DNA from: Mycolicibacterium rhodesiae NBB3
Lineage (GTDB): Bacteria > Actinomycetota > Actinomycetes > Mycobacteriales > Mycobacteriaceae
Direction of reading: 5' to 3'
Length of the DNA stretch: 64,000 nt
Assembly (NCBI RefSeq): GCF_000230895.2
Contig: NC_016604.1
Coordinates: 2,356,001 to 2,420,000 of the forward strand
Part shown: positions 26,448 to 35,684 of the stretch, in pieces
Layout of the letters: every line of letters begins with the position of its first letter
How positions within the stretch are numbered: position 1 is the stretch's first letter
Translations under genes and position numbers: made by a program
Notes under the pieces: generated by a model
Told to the model about the DNA's origin: nothing
Database searches by the model: none
The model's input: the letters and a program-made list of their open reading frames with translations, nothing else

Positions 26448-27356
26448 CTACCGCGCGGGACCGAACAGGCCATTCCCTTTCGCCACACCAGCTTCCAGCG
26501 AGGCGAGCTTGCCGAGCGCGGACCAGTCGAGATGTTCGCCGCCGTTGGCGAGCAACGTGAGGAAGCGGTCGCGGACCAGGCTGGCCACCGGCAGCGGCAC
26601 TTGCAGCGACTCACCCGCGGCAAGCACCAGCCGAATGTCCTTCAGGCCGAGCGAAGCGGCGAACCCGGCAGGCTCGAACTGCTCGCGCGCCATCAATCCG
26701 CCGTAGGTCTTGTAGACCGGCGCGTTGAACAACGTCGACGTCAGCAGCTCGACATACTCCTGCTTGTCGATGCCGGCCTTCTCCACGAGTGCCATGGCCT
26801 CACCGAGCGACTCGATGACCGACGCGATCAAGAAGTTTCCGCTCAGCTTGACCAAGCTCGCGGCCTTCGGTTGCTCGGCCACCACGAACGTGCGCTGACC
26901 GATCGCATCGAACACCGGCGAAAGCGCTTGCACCGCAGCGGGTTCACCGGCAGCAACCACGAACAGCTTGGCCGCTTCCGCCGCGTCAGGACGCCCGAAC
27001 ACCGGAGCAGCGACAAAACCTTGACCCGCCGCGCCATGTGCGTCGGTCAGCCGCTCAGCCAGCGCGACACTGATCGTGCTCGACGACACGTGCGTCGCGC
27101 CTGCGCCAAGCGCGGTGAGGATGCCGTCGGAACCGAACGTCACCGCCTCGACCGCGTCGTCGTTGGCCAGCATCGTGATGACGAGGTCACCCCCGCACGC
27201 CTCGGCGACAGTCCGCGCCGCGCGAGCACCCCGTTCGGCCAGTGCGGCGACCTTGTCCGGCGAGCGGTTGAATGCGGTCACCTCGTGCCCGGCCGCGAGC
27301 AGATTGGCGGCCATCCCCGCGCCCATGTTTCCCAGTCCTACGAACCCGATCTTCAT
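26448..27356 (-). CDS. 3-hydroxyisobutyrate dehydrogenase-like oxidoreductase
   Basis: A 302-residue beta-hydroxyacid dehydrogenase. It starts MKIGFVGLGNMGAGMAANLL, the Rossmann loop, and has the catalytic lysine in ASLVKLSGNFLIAS. The ATG at 27356 follows GGTGGA at good spacing; an ATG four codons upstream is possible. NAD(P)-dependent oxidation of a 3-hydroxyacid or a related reduction is expected. It lies 34 bases downstream of the molybdenum hydroxylase small subunit on the same strand, which suggests a shared pathway. Confidence 0.85.
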   Translation of the reverse strand: MKIGFVGLGNMGAGMAANLLAAGHEVTAFNRSPDKVAALAERGARAARTVAEACGGDLVITMLANDDAVEAVTFGSDGILTALGAGATHVSSSTISVALAERLTDAHGAAGQGFVAAPVFGRPDAAEAAKLFVVAAGEPAAVQALSPVFDAIGQRTFVVAEQPKAASLVKLSGNFLIASVIESLGEAMALVEKAGIDKQEYVELLTSTLFNAPVYKTYGGLMAREQFEPAGFAASLGLKDIRLVLAAGESLQVPLPVASLVRDRFLTLLANGGEHLDWSALGKLASLEAGVAKGNGLFGPAR

Positions 27357-27390
27357 GGCGTCCACCATGCCGGGTCTGACTGGGAAGTGC

Positions 27391-27861
27391 CTAGCTCATT
27401 TCCGCGGCACGATGTACCGCATTGACGATGCCCTGATAGCCCGTGCAGCGGCAGAAGTTTCCGGAAAGGCCCTCGCGGACCTCCTCATCGGTCGGCTTGG
27501 GGTTGTCCCGCAGCAGCGCGGTGATCGAGACGACGAAACCCGGCGTGCAGAAGCCGCACTGCAGACCGTGGCAGTCACGCATCGCCGACTGGATCGGCGA
27601 CAGCTCGCCATCCTCGCCTGCGATGCCCTCGACCGTGGTGACCTCACTGCCGTCCGCTTGAACCGCGAACATCAGGCAGCCGCGCACTGCCTGTCCGTCG
27701 ACCAGTACCGTGCATGCCCCGCACGCACCGTGCTCGCACCCCAGATGCGTTCCGGTCAACCCGCAGTTCTCTCGCAGATAGTCCGCAAGTGTCAGTCGGG
27801 GCTCCACTGTCGCTTCGGTGGGAACCCCGTTGACGGACACCCGCACTGGCCACTCATGCAT
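27391..27861 (-). CDS. Molybdenum hydroxylase small subunit, 2Fe-2S (CoxS-like)
   Basis: A 156-residue protein with two [2Fe-2S] domains: the plant-ferredoxin type CEHGACGACTVLVDGQAVRG C at about residues 42-63 and the helical one GLQCGFCTPG with FCRCTGYQGI near the C-terminus. It carries electrons from the molybdenum centre to FAD in CO dehydrogenase/xanthine oxidase-type enzymes. Overlaps the medium-subunit gene by eight bases. Confidence 0.9.
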   Translation of the reverse strand: MHEWPVRVSVNGVPTEATVEPRLTLADYLRENCGLTGTHLGCEHGACGACTVLVDGQAVRGCLMFAVQADGSEVTTVEGIAGEDGELSPIQSAMRDCHGLQCGFCTPGFVVSITALLRDNPKPTDEEVREGLSGNFCRCTGYQGIVNAVHRAAEMS

Positions 27862-28738
27862 CGCTTGCCCCTGTGATCTCGCTGATCGCTGTTGTCCAGG
27901 CCCGAGCCACCATCGTGGCGCCGACCTTCGCTCGGTAGGCGGCCGAACCCTGCAGATCGGATGGGATGTCGTCCAAGCCGTCGATCGCCAGCGTGCCGAC
28001 CTCCTCGGCCGAGAGGTCGCCGACCGCGCGGCCGACGACCGCTGATTCCGCGGCGCCGCCGCGCAGGGGCGTTGATCCCAGCCCGAGCAAGCCGATCCCG
28101 CAGCGCGCTATCCGGTCATCGCCATCCAACTCGACTGCCACCGCCGCACCCGCGATCGCGAAGTCGCCATGCCTGCGGGCGAACTCCTCGACCGCGAAGC
28201 CCGACCTGCCGCCCCACACCGGGAAGCTGACCGCCGTGAGGATCTCGCCGGTCTGCAACGACGTCTCCCACAGCCCGGTGAAGAACTCCGACGCGGGTAT
28301 CTGCCGGGTGCCCTTCGACGACACCGCCTCCATCTGAGCGTCCAGCGCCAGCGCCACGGCCGCGTACTCGGCGGCGGGGTCCGCGTGGGCGATCGCACCG
28401 CCCAGCGTGCCCCTGGTGCGGATCTGGAAGTGCCCGATGTAGGGCGTCGCCAATGCCAGTAACGGCACCGAATCGGCGACTTCGTCGTCCATGCCGACGA
28501 ATGCGTGCGGGGTGCCTGCCCCGATGCGGACCTGGCCGTCGCGCAGATCGATGCTCTGCAGTTCGTCGATCTTCGAGATGTCGACCAAGTTCTCGAAATG
28601 CGTCAGCCGCATCGCGAGCATCGGCACGAGGCTCTGGCCGCCGGCCAGGATCTTGCCGTCGTCGCCGAACTCGTCGAGAAGGTCGGCGGCCTCCTTGACG
28701 GAATCCGGGCGGTGATAGGCGAAGGGGGCAGCTTTCAT
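27854..28738 (-). CDS. Molybdenum hydroxylase medium subunit, FAD-binding (CoxM-like)
   Basis: A 294-residue flavoprotein starting MKAAPFAYHRPDSVKEAADL. FAD contacts are seen in ILAGGQSLVPMLAMR and in RTRGTLGGAIAHADPAAEY. It belongs with the small and large subunits encoded on either side. Its start overlaps the CoxG stop by four bases. Confidence 0.9.
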   Translation of the reverse strand: MKAAPFAYHRPDSVKEAADLLDEFGDDGKILAGGQSLVPMLAMRLTHFENLVDISKIDELQSIDLRDGQVRIGAGTPHAFVGMDDEVADSVPLLALATPYIGHFQIRTRGTLGGAIAHADPAAEYAAVALALDAQMEAVSSKGTRQIPASEFFTGLWETSLQTGEILTAVSFPVWGGRSGFAVEEFARRHGDFAIAGAAVAVELDGDDRIARCGIGLLGLGSTPLRGGAAESAVVGRAVGDLSAEEVGTLAIDGLDDIPSDLQGSAAYRAKVGATMVARAWTTAISEITGASDA

Positions 28739-29454
28739 GGCCTGAGCCGCTCCGGCGGTGACACCGAGCCGAGCAGCCGCGACAACGCCGCCTGCATATC
28801 CTCGGTGACCTCCGCGGCGGGGGACTTGCGCTTGCGCCGTCCCAACAGAAAGCCGACCGCGGCACCGGCAGCGACCGCGGCCACGATGGGCCCGTACCGC
28901 TTGGCCAGCGACGGCGCGACCGCCTTGACCAGGGTGAGGGAGTCGATGGCATTGTCCGGTTGTGCTGCCGCAGTTGCGGTTTCAGCGGTAGGCGCTTCGG
29001 TCGCCGTAGACCCGCCGAGCAGATCGGCCTCGAGGTTCTTGGCGAACTGCCCGATCAGACTGCTGGACACGTCGGCAAGCACGCCCCGGCCGAACTGGGC
29101 GGCCTTACCCGAGATGGTCAGGTCCGTGGTGATGACAACGGTGGTGGCGTCACCCTCGTCCCTGAGCGCGGCGGTGACGACCGCAGCGGCATTGCCGTTG
29201 CCGCGGGTCTCCTTGCCGTTCGCCTTGATGACGACTCGCTGCGCCGCGCGGTCCTTCTCCTGGAAGGCCGCTTCGCCCTTGTAGGACACGGTGATCGGGC
29301 CGACCTTGACCTTCACCGCTCCGGTGAACTCGTCACCGTCCACCGACAGCAGTTGTGCGCCGGGAATGCATGGGGCGACGCGTTCGACATCGGTGAGCAC
29401 CTCCCACGCCTTCGCGGCGGGCACCGCGACACGGAATTCGTTGTTCAACTCCAC
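28735..29454 (-). CDS. CoxG-like SRPBCC protein with C-terminal membrane anchor
   Basis: A 239-residue protein. Residues 1-150 form an SRPBCC fold (MELNNEFRVAVPAAKAWEVL and the DVERVAPCIPGAQLL cavity strand), then a disordered Ala/Thr linker, one hydrophobic segment (IVAAVAAGAAVGFLLG) and a basic RRKRK stretch. In CO dehydrogenase operons CoxG tethers the enzyme to the membrane, and the anchor here supports that. One-base overlap with the large-subunit gene. Confidence 0.87.
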   Translation of the reverse strand: MELNNEFRVAVPAAKAWEVLTDVERVAPCIPGAQLLSVDGDEFTGAVKVKVGPITVSYKGEAAFQEKDRAAQRVVIKANGKETRGNGNAAAVVTAALRDEGDATTVVITTDLTISGKAAQFGRGVLADVSSSLIGQFAKNLEADLLGGSTATEAPTAETATAAAQPDNAIDSLTLVKAVAPSLAKRYGPIVAAVAAGAAVGFLLGRRKRKSPAAEVTEDMQAALSRLLGSVSPPERLRP

Positions 29455-31781
29455 TATTGGGCCTCCTCGATGAGGGCAACGATGGCTGATGGACTGGCAG
29501 GAAGACGGGTGAGAGTGACGCCGAGCGGCGCCAGCGCGTCGTTGATCGCATTGATGACCGCGGGCGTCGCTCCGATGGCGCCACCCTCGCCGCAGCCCTT
29601 GTATCCGCCGACTCCGGGACCGGGGATCTCGACGTGGCCGAACTCGATCGGCGGCACCTCGGTGGCCGTCGGCAGCAGATAGTCGACAAATGTTGAGGAC
29701 AAGGGATTTCCGTCGTTGTCGTAGACCATGTCCTCGAGCAGCGCGCCGCCGATGCCCTGCACGGTCCCGCCCGCGATCTGACCCTCCACCACATTCGGAT
29801 TGATCATCGGACCGACGTCCTCACTGACGATGTAGCGCGTCAACTTCACGTGGCCGGTCTCGACGTCGACCTCGCATGTGCAGGCATGCGTGGCGTTGGC
29901 CCAGTGGATCATCGCCTCCGGCGGCGACACGAAGCGCGCCGTGGCCTCCAGCGTCGGAGAGACCCCGCCGAGCTGGCCGGGTTCGTAATACGAGCGATTG
30001 GCGATGTCGGCAAAAGTAACACGCTTCGAGGTGTCGTCCCGCGCAAAGGCTTTCGAGCCGCCGAGTTCGATGTCGTCGGCGTCGATGCCGAGCATCTGAG
30101 CGGCGATCGCGAGGATCTGGCTGCGCAGTATGCCGCCGGCCTCGTTGACCGCACCCGCTGTCATCGGCCCGCTGCGACTGCCCTGCGAGCCGGCGCCGTA
30201 CGGCGTCACCGCGGTGTCCCCCTGAATCGTGGCGACATCGCTGATGTCGGCACCCAGCGCGTCAGCCGTCAGCTGCACGACGGTGGTCTCGATGCTGTTT
30301 CCCGTCGACCCGCCGTTCACGTAGACGTTGACCTTGCCCGTGGGCTCCATGCGAATGGTGCAGCCCTCGGTGCCGAGGTGTCCGGTCGCGGCGCCGGTCG
30401 GCTCGATGTACGCCGAGAAGCCGAGGCCGATGTACCGGCCCTCGGCAAGCGCATCGGCCTGCTCCTTGCGAAAACCTTCGTGGTCAAGGATTTTCACGGC
30501 TTGCTCGAAGGTCTCCACCGGGGCCACGTGGTCATAGGGCATGCCATTGGGGTTGAAGTACGGCATCTCGTCGCGGCGCAGCAGGTTCTTGCGGCGAAGG
30601 TCGACGGGGTCCATGTCCATCTTGCGTGCCGCGATGTCCAGCAGCACCTCGCGTGCCAGCGTCTCGTACTGCCACGGTCCGCGATATGCGGCGAGGCCCG
30701 CGGTGTTCGAGAAGACCGTTTTGTAGTTGAAGCTGGCTTTGGGCACGCGGTACGGGCCCGGGAAGAACATTCCGACGGCGGCGGTGGTCAGCACGGGGTA
30801 CGGCGTCGGGTACGCGCCGATGTCGTAGGTGAAGTCGACGTCGACAGCGAGGATGTTGCCGTCCTCGTCGAGAGCAACCCGCGACGTGCCATCGACGTGC
30901 CGCGCCTGCCCCGCCGACATCAGGTTCTCGCGCCGATCCTCGATCCACTTCAGCGCCGCTGCGCCCAAAGGCGCGTTCGACGCCGCCGGGATCTTGCGCG
31001 CGGCGAGCATGATGCACATGTCCTCGCGCATCGGCACGACCTTCTGTCCGAAGCCGCCGCCGGTGTCGCGCATGATCACGCGCACGCCCTGGGCGGGGAT
31101 GCCGAGCAGGCGTGCGCAGAACGCGCGCAGCTCGTGCGGCGTCTGGGTCGACGCCCACAGCGTCAGCTCCGAGGTCGCCGCGACCCACTCGACAACGAGG
31201 CCGCGCGTCTCCATCGGCACCGGCGCGTAGATCTGCTGATAGACGTTCGCAGAGGCGACATGCGCCGCGGACGAGAACGTTTCCTCATCCGGTGGCGCGC
31301 CGCCCATCCCGCCGGCCACGTTGTCCGGGTAGGCCTCGTGCACCACCACATCCGAACCGATGGCCTTCGTGAAGTCGGCGACCGCGGGCAGCGGCTCGTA
31401 GTCGACGTCCACCAACTCGACGGCGTCCTCGGCGATGTAGCGGCTCTCCGCGACGACCAGTGCGACGGGATCGCCGACGAACTTCGCCTCGCTCTCCGCG
31501 AGCGGCGGCCGGGGAGTGTCCGCGACGTCCTTGCCCGCGACCGCGTGCCAGGCTTCCTTGACCTCGGGGTTGAGGTCGGCGGCCGTGAACACGGCGCGCA
31601 CACCGGGCAGCTGCAGCGCGGCGGCGGTGTCGATGCCCTTGATGCGGGCCCTGGCGAACGGGCTGCGCACAAAGCAGGCATGCAGCATGCCAGGGCGGGT
31701 GATGTCGTCGACGAACGTCCCGTGGCCGGTGAGCAATCGGGTGTCCTCGACGCGGGCGACTCGGGTCCCTGCGTACGCCAC
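29454..31781 (-). CDS. Molybdenum hydroxylase large subunit (CoxL/xanthine dehydrogenase-like)
   Basis: A 775-residue molybdopterin-binding subunit. It has GGGFGQKVVPMRED, the TGNSIETTVVQL segment and GCGEGGAIGATPAVINA with the catalytic glutamate. The active-site loop reads AYRGPWQYET. That is neither the CO-oxidising form I AYxCSFR nor the form II AYRGAGR, so a carbon monoxide substrate is unlikely and an aldehyde or N-heterocycle is more probable. First structural gene of the operon, with an inverted repeat 46 bases upstream. Confidence 0.9.
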   Translation of the reverse strand: MAYAGTRVARVEDTRLLTGHGTFVDDITRPGMLHACFVRSPFARARIKGIDTAAALQLPGVRAVFTAADLNPEVKEAWHAVAGKDVADTPRPPLAESEAKFVGDPVALVVAESRYIAEDAVELVDVDYEPLPAVADFTKAIGSDVVVHEAYPDNVAGGMGGAPPDEETFSSAAHVASANVYQQIYAPVPMETRGLVVEWVAATSELTLWASTQTPHELRAFCARLLGIPAQGVRVIMRDTGGGFGQKVVPMREDMCIMLAARKIPAASNAPLGAAALKWIEDRRENLMSAGQARHVDGTSRVALDEDGNILAVDVDFTYDIGAYPTPYPVLTTAAVGMFFPGPYRVPKASFNYKTVFSNTAGLAAYRGPWQYETLAREVLLDIAARKMDMDPVDLRRKNLLRRDEMPYFNPNGMPYDHVAPVETFEQAVKILDHEGFRKEQADALAEGRYIGLGFSAYIEPTGAATGHLGTEGCTIRMEPTGKVNVYVNGGSTGNSIETTVVQLTADALGADISDVATIQGDTAVTPYGAGSQGSRSGPMTAGAVNEAGGILRSQILAIAAQMLGIDADDIELGGSKAFARDDTSKRVTFADIANRSYYEPGQLGGVSPTLEATARFVSPPEAMIHWANATHACTCEVDVETGHVKLTRYIVSEDVGPMINPNVVEGQIAGGTVQGIGGALLEDMVYDNDGNPLSSTFVDYLLPTATEVPPIEFGHVEIPGPGVGGYKGCGEGGAIGATPAVINAINDALAPLGVTLTRLPASPSAIVALIEEAQ

Positions 31782-31826
31782 GCTTCTCGCTCCAATCCGG
31801 GGGCCTGCGCTGGTTGAAGAGCCTCG

Positions 31827-31843
31827 TTATCGTACAGCGATAA
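31827..31843. promoter_or_regulatory. Inverted repeat upstream of the large-subunit gene
   Basis: TTATCG and CGATAA flank TACAG, in the 106-base gap between the large-subunit start and the XdhC stop. AT-rich relative to its surroundings; candidate operator or core promoter of the hydroxylase operon. Confidence 0.5.
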
Positions 31844-31887
31844 TCGCTTTACCTGAAGTGGAGAGCGACATTACCGCAACGTTTGTC

Positions 31888-33009
31888 TCATGCCTCATGG
31901 TGGATCCGGCCCTCGGTGTAGCTCAGGGGGTGGCCACCGCCGCCCCATCGGCGCGCGATGATCTCCGCGGCGATCGACACAGCCGTCTCCTCGGGGGTGC
32001 GTGCGCCCAGGTCGAGGCCGATCGGACTGGACAGCTTGCCCACTTCCGCGTCGGTGAGTCCGGCCTCGCGCAGGCGTTCGACGCGGTCGTCGTGAGTGCG
32101 TCGCGAGCCCATCACGCCGATGTACCCGACCTGCGGCAGCCGCAACGCCACCGAAAGGGCCGGCACGTCGAACTTGGGGTCGTGCGTGAGCACGCAGATT
32201 GCGGTGCGGGTGTCGATCTCGCCCGCCGCCGCCTGTTCGGAGAGGTAGCGGTCCGGCCACGCGACGACGACCTCGTCGGCATCCGGGAACCGAGCCGCGG
32301 TCGCGAACAGCGGCCGCGCATCGCACACCGTCACGCGATAGCCGAGGAACGCGGCTTGTCGCGCCAGCGCTGACGCGAAGTCGATCGCGCCGAAGATGAT
32401 CATCCGCGGACGCGGAGCGTGGCTGGCGACGAACACCTCCATGCCGGACTCCTGGCGCTGGCCGTCGGCGCCGTAGGACAGCACGGTCGACCGGCCCGCG
32501 GCGAGCAGGCCACGAACGTCGTCGGCGACCGCGGCATCGGCGCGGTCTGATCCCAATGATCCGTCGGTGGTGTGCTGCCCGACGATCAACCTGCGCCCGA
32601 TCCACAGTGGGTCGGGGTGCGCGATCACTGTCGCGACGGCCGTCGGACGGTGTGCGGCGAGGTCGTCGGCGATCGCCTCCAGTTGGGGGAACGTCTCGCG
32701 CGACATCGGCTCGGCGAAGATGTCGATGATGCCGCCACAGGTCAGCCCGACCTCGAACGCATCGTCATCGGTGACGCCGTAGCGCTGCAGCTCCGGCCGC
32801 CCGGACGAGACCACATCGTTGGCCAGTTCGTAGACGGCCGCCTCGACGCAGCCACCGGATACCGAGCCGGTCACCGAGCCGTCGGGGCTGACGAGCATCG
32901 TGGCGCCCGGTTGCCGCGGCGCGGATCGGATCGTACGCACGACGGTGGCGACACCGGCAGTGCCGCCGGTCCGCCATACCGACAGCAACTGGTCCAAAAC
33001 GTCGCGCAC
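31888..33009 (-). CDS. XdhC/CoxI-family molybdenum cofactor maturation protein
   Basis: A 373-residue protein with the N-terminal XdhC domain (VSGGCVEAAVYE at about residues 50-62, LTCGGIIDIFAEP at 89-101) and a C-terminal Rossmann domain (PRMIIFGAIDFASALARQAA). XdhC proteins bind and sulfurate or insert the molybdenum cofactor into this enzyme class. Same strand as the subunit genes. A conserved cysteine sits in each N-terminal motif. Confidence 0.88.
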   Translation of the reverse strand: MRDVLDQLLSVWRTGGTAGVATVVRTIRSAPRQPGATMLVSPDGSVTGSVSGGCVEAAVYELANDVVSSGRPELQRYGVTDDDAFEVGLTCGGIIDIFAEPMSRETFPQLEAIADDLAAHRPTAVATVIAHPDPLWIGRRLIVGQHTTDGSLGSDRADAAVADDVRGLLAAGRSTVLSYGADGQRQESGMEVFVASHAPRPRMIIFGAIDFASALARQAAFLGYRVTVCDARPLFATAARFPDADEVVVAWPDRYLSEQAAAGEIDTRTAICVLTHDPKFDVPALSVALRLPQVGYIGVMGSRRTHDDRVERLREAGLTDAEVGKLSSPIGLDLGARTPEETAVSIAAEIIARRWGGGGHPLSYTEGRIHHEA

Positions 33010-33072
33010 GGTCTAACTGTAAGCCCGACCCGCGCCGCGGCTGGGCAGATGCTCAGCATCGCCCTGGGTCAC

Positions 33073-34275
33073 CTAGCGTTGGTCGAATGCGACGGGCAGC
33101 ACCGCGGGGCCGGTGATGCCGACCAACGGCTTCCATTGCACGGGTGCCGTCCGACGCAGATTCGTCATCCGGCGCGTCATGACCACCAGCGCTTCGGCCA
33201 GTTCGCGGCGGGCCAGGTTCGCGCCGAGGCAGTAATGGGCACCGGCGCCGAACGTCTGCATGGGCGCCGCGCCCTTCCTGGTGATGTCCAGCCGGTCGGG
33301 CTCGTCGAACACCTCGGGGTCCCTGTTGCCCGCGGCGGTGTTGACCATGACGAAGGTGCCCGCCGGGATTCTCACGCCCGCGTACTCGACATCCTCGATC
33401 GTCATGCGCATCGCGCCGAAAACGACGGGGTGGAAGCGCATCAGCTCCTCGACCGCGTTCATCGCCAGTTCCGGATGCTCGGCCAGCAACTCCCACTGGT
33501 CGGGGTGGTCGCACATGACGTCTATCGCCGCCGCGAGCTGGTTGCGGGTGGTGTCGGTGCCGGCCATCAGGATTCCCGCCGCGAGCATGCGCAGCTCGGG
33601 GGTCGTCAGCCGGTCGCCGTCGTCCTCGGCGCGGATCAGCTCCGAGATCAGGTCGTCGGTCAGCGAGTGGCGTCGTTCGGCCACCATGTTGTCGATGTAA
33701 CCGTCCAACTCCGCCCACGCCTGCAGGATCACCTGCTCGTGTTCGGCGACGTTCCAACTGAACAGCTTGAAGAAGTCATCGGCCCACTCCGAGAACAGTT
33801 TCCAGTCCTCGCTCGGGGCTCCGAGAAGCTCCGCGATCACGGGAACCGGGTAGGGGCGGGCGATGTCCTCGACGATTTCGCATCGGCCTGCGTGGAGTAA
33901 GGGGTCGACCAGCTGCGTGATGATGTCGGTGATGACCGTGTCGAGCCGGGCGACCGCACGCGGGGTGAACGCCTTGGACACGAGTCGACGCAGTCGCGAA
34001 TGGTCCTCGCCGTTCATGCTCAACAGTGTTGAGCTGGCGCGGTCCCACATCGGGCCCGAGGTGATGCCTTGCGTCTCGAGGCCAAGGCCCTCGGGCACGC
34101 ACAACCGGTTGTCGCGAAGCACGGCGCGGGCCAGTTCGTAACTCAGAATCTCCGGGCCGTGCGCCCCCATCGCGATCGGTGACCGGCGCAGTGCTTCGCC
34201 GAGCCTTCGATGCGCTTCGTGCGGATCGGGCGCGTTCTCGTAATCGACGGTGGGTAGGTCGAGAGCGGTGGTCAT
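33073..34275 (-). CDS. Cytochrome P450
   Basis: A 400-residue P450. The haem loop is FGAGAHYCLGANLARRELAE, with the ExxR motif in EELMRF and the I-helix oxygen motif AGTDTTRNQ. Soluble, class I bacterial type that needs a ferredoxin partner. It is 63 bases upstream of xdhC on the same strand and may be cotranscribed with the molybdenum hydroxylase, which would join two oxidation steps. CYP subfamily not assigned. Confidence 0.88.
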   Translation of the reverse strand: MTTALDLPTVDYENAPDPHEAHRRLGEALRRSPIAMGAHGPEILSYELARAVLRDNRLCVPEGLGLETQGITSGPMWDRASSTLLSMNGEDHSRLRRLVSKAFTPRAVARLDTVITDIITQLVDPLLHAGRCEIVEDIARPYPVPVIAELLGAPSEDWKLFSEWADDFFKLFSWNVAEHEQVILQAWAELDGYIDNMVAERRHSLTDDLISELIRAEDDGDRLTTPELRMLAAGILMAGTDTTRNQLAAAIDVMCDHPDQWELLAEHPELAMNAVEELMRFHPVVFGAMRMTIEDVEYAGVRIPAGTFVMVNTAAGNRDPEVFDEPDRLDITRKGAAPMQTFGAGAHYCLGANLARRELAEALVVMTRRMTNLRRTAPVQWKPLVGITGPAVLPVAFDQR

Positions 34276-34378
34276 CTTCGGTCTCCTCGCATCGTCTGAA
34301 GGACACCTCGATGGTCGATCCCGGGCAGGGGAGGGGACTAGCGTAGGCGACTACCCCACTGGACGAAGGAGGCCAGGC

Positions 34379-35041
34379 GTGCGACGGGTCATTGCAGCTC
34401 TACTCACCGTCTGCGGGCTGGCCGGCAGCGCCCATGGTGTGGCCGCGGCAGATCCTGACCAGCCGATTCCGCCGGTCTCGGAGGACGCGCGCGCCGCCGG
34501 CCTGGTCGACGTCCGCACTGTCGTCCCCGACGCTGTCATCGATCTTCGGTACGCGACGCCCGACAACTTCGTCGGGCAGCAGCTGTATCCCGCCGACGCC
34601 AGGTGCCTCGTCGACAAGGCGATGGCGGCCGGCCTCGCGACGGCGGCCGACTCGCTGCGGTCCGACGGAGACGCGCTGGTCTTCTGGGACTGCTACCGAC
34701 CGCACGATGTCCAGATTCGGATGTATGACGCGGTATCCGAACCCGGCTGGGTCAGCAAGCCCGGGCCGTACGCGCACAGCCACGAAGCGGGACTGTCGGT
34801 TGATGTGACGCTGTCGCACGGCGGGAAGCTGGTGGACATGGGCACCGGTTTCGACGAGTTCACCCCGCGTGCCAACGCGTATGCCACCGACGGGGTGAGC
34901 GCGGCGGCGCAAGCGAACCGCGCCCGACTCCGCGACGCGATGGCCGCAGGCGGGTTCACGGTCTACAAGGGTGAGTGGTGGCACTTCGATGCGCCGGGCG
35001 CGTACTCCGACAACCCGATCCTCGATGTCGCTGTGAATTAG
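34379..35041 (+). CDS. Exported D-alanyl-D-alanine dipeptidase, VanX/DdpX family
   Basis: A 220-residue protein starting with GTG 34379 behind GAAGGAGG at seven-base spacing. A signal peptide (residues 1-23, VIAALLTVCGLAGSAHGVAA) is followed by the M15D peptidase fold: the zinc ligands are in SHEAGLSVDVTL (HxxxxxxD) and EWWHFDAPG (ExxH, with the catalytic Glu). It should cleave D-Ala-D-Ala or related wall dipeptides outside the membrane. Divergent from the P450 gene. Confidence 0.87.
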   Translation: MRRVIAALLTVCGLAGSAHGVAAADPDQPIPPVSEDARAAGLVDVRTVVPDAVIDLRYATPDNFVGQQLYPADARCLVDKAMAAGLATAADSLRSDGDALVFWDCYRPHDVQIRMYDAVSEPGWVSKPGPYAHSHEAGLSVDVTLSHGGKLVDMGTGFDEFTPRANAYATDGVSAAAQANRARLRDAMAAGGFTVYKGEWWHFDAPGAYSDNPILDVAVN

Positions 35042-35065
35042 GTGAGGTGATTCCCCGGTGCGCCG

Positions 35066-35182
35066 TCAGGCGGCGGGCTGCTCGGTGAACGGTAAGCAGA
35101 ACGCACACACCTGAGCGCCAAAGGTTGGATAACCACATCCGCCGCAGAGTGTGATGTCGGCTGTTTCAATCGCGTCCTGCAT
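35066..35182 (-). CDS. 38-residue zinc-ribbon-like protein
   Basis: A reading frame from ATG 35182 to TGA at 35066 that begins MQDAIETADITLCGGCGYPT. It holds two CxxC pairs, LCGGCG and VCAFCL, 14 residues apart, the plan of a minimal zinc ribbon. Such a cysteine spacing in so short a frame is unlikely by chance. No partner is evident. Too short for automatic gene callers in many settings. Confidence 0.6.
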   Translation of the reverse strand: MQDAIETADITLCGGCGYPTFGAQVCAFCLPFTEQPAA

Positions 35183-35211
35183 GCTGGCTTACTACCCCGT
35201 TAGTTCCGAAC

Positions 35212-35682
35212 CTAACCCCGTCGAGTCCAGAGACAGTCACCACTTAGTTGCAGTTTGAACAACCTCGGCTGGAATGTGATGTCGAGGGGTTGGCCCGCCT
35301 CGCCCTCGGCGACCTCGGGTGCCGCCAGGACGCCGGGACCGAGGACGATCACCTGTTCGGCGCGGCAGCGGGTGTTCGCGCTGCGCGGTGTTGCGGTCCA
35401 GTCGCCGGACTGGACGTCCGGGTTCTGCCTGCCGTTGCCGTTCAGTGAGATCGGCGGACCCACGCTGAGCCAACGGTCGTTCGGAGGCTGCGGCGTCGTC
35501 ACCGCCTGCCAGCTGCCGCCCGCGCACACGAGCGGCATCTTCGCGTCCGCGGGCCGGGTCGCCGCCCCGGCGGCGTCTGGAGGGCAAGGCGTATTCGCCT
35601 GGGGCGCAACCGGGTCGGCGGTGGCGATGGCTGGTGACAGTACGGCCACGGCCGCAAATACTCCCGCCACGGCGCGTTTCAT
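35212..35682 (-). CDS. Exported protein of unknown function
   Basis: A 156-residue protein with a clear signal peptide (MKRAVAGVFAAVAVLSPAIA, cleaved after TADP or ATA). The mature part has four cysteines (NTPCPPD, PLVCAGG, NTRCRAE, GDCLWT), which could form two disulfides, and no catalytic motif that I recognise. It begins two bases downstream of the DUF4185 gene stop, so the two are probably cotranscribed and may work together at the cell surface. Confidence 0.75.
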   Translation of the reverse strand: MKRAVAGVFAAVAVLSPAIATADPVAPQANTPCPPDAAGAATRPADAKMPLVCAGGSWQAVTTPQPPNDRWLSVGPPISLNGNGRQNPDVQSGDWTATPRSANTRCRAEQVIVLGPGVLAAPEVAEGEAGQPLDITFQPRLFKLQLSGDCLWTRRG

Positions 35683-35684
35683 TC

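Noticed and set aside
29454..31781. Aerobic carbon monoxide dehydrogenase
   Set aside because: The AYxCSFR copper-ligating loop is missing.
29850..31817. A 655-codon open frame on the plus strand
   Set aside because: It is antisense to the well-supported molybdenum hydroxylase large subunit; its arginine/valine/histidine-rich sequence is the usual mirror of high-GC coding DNA.
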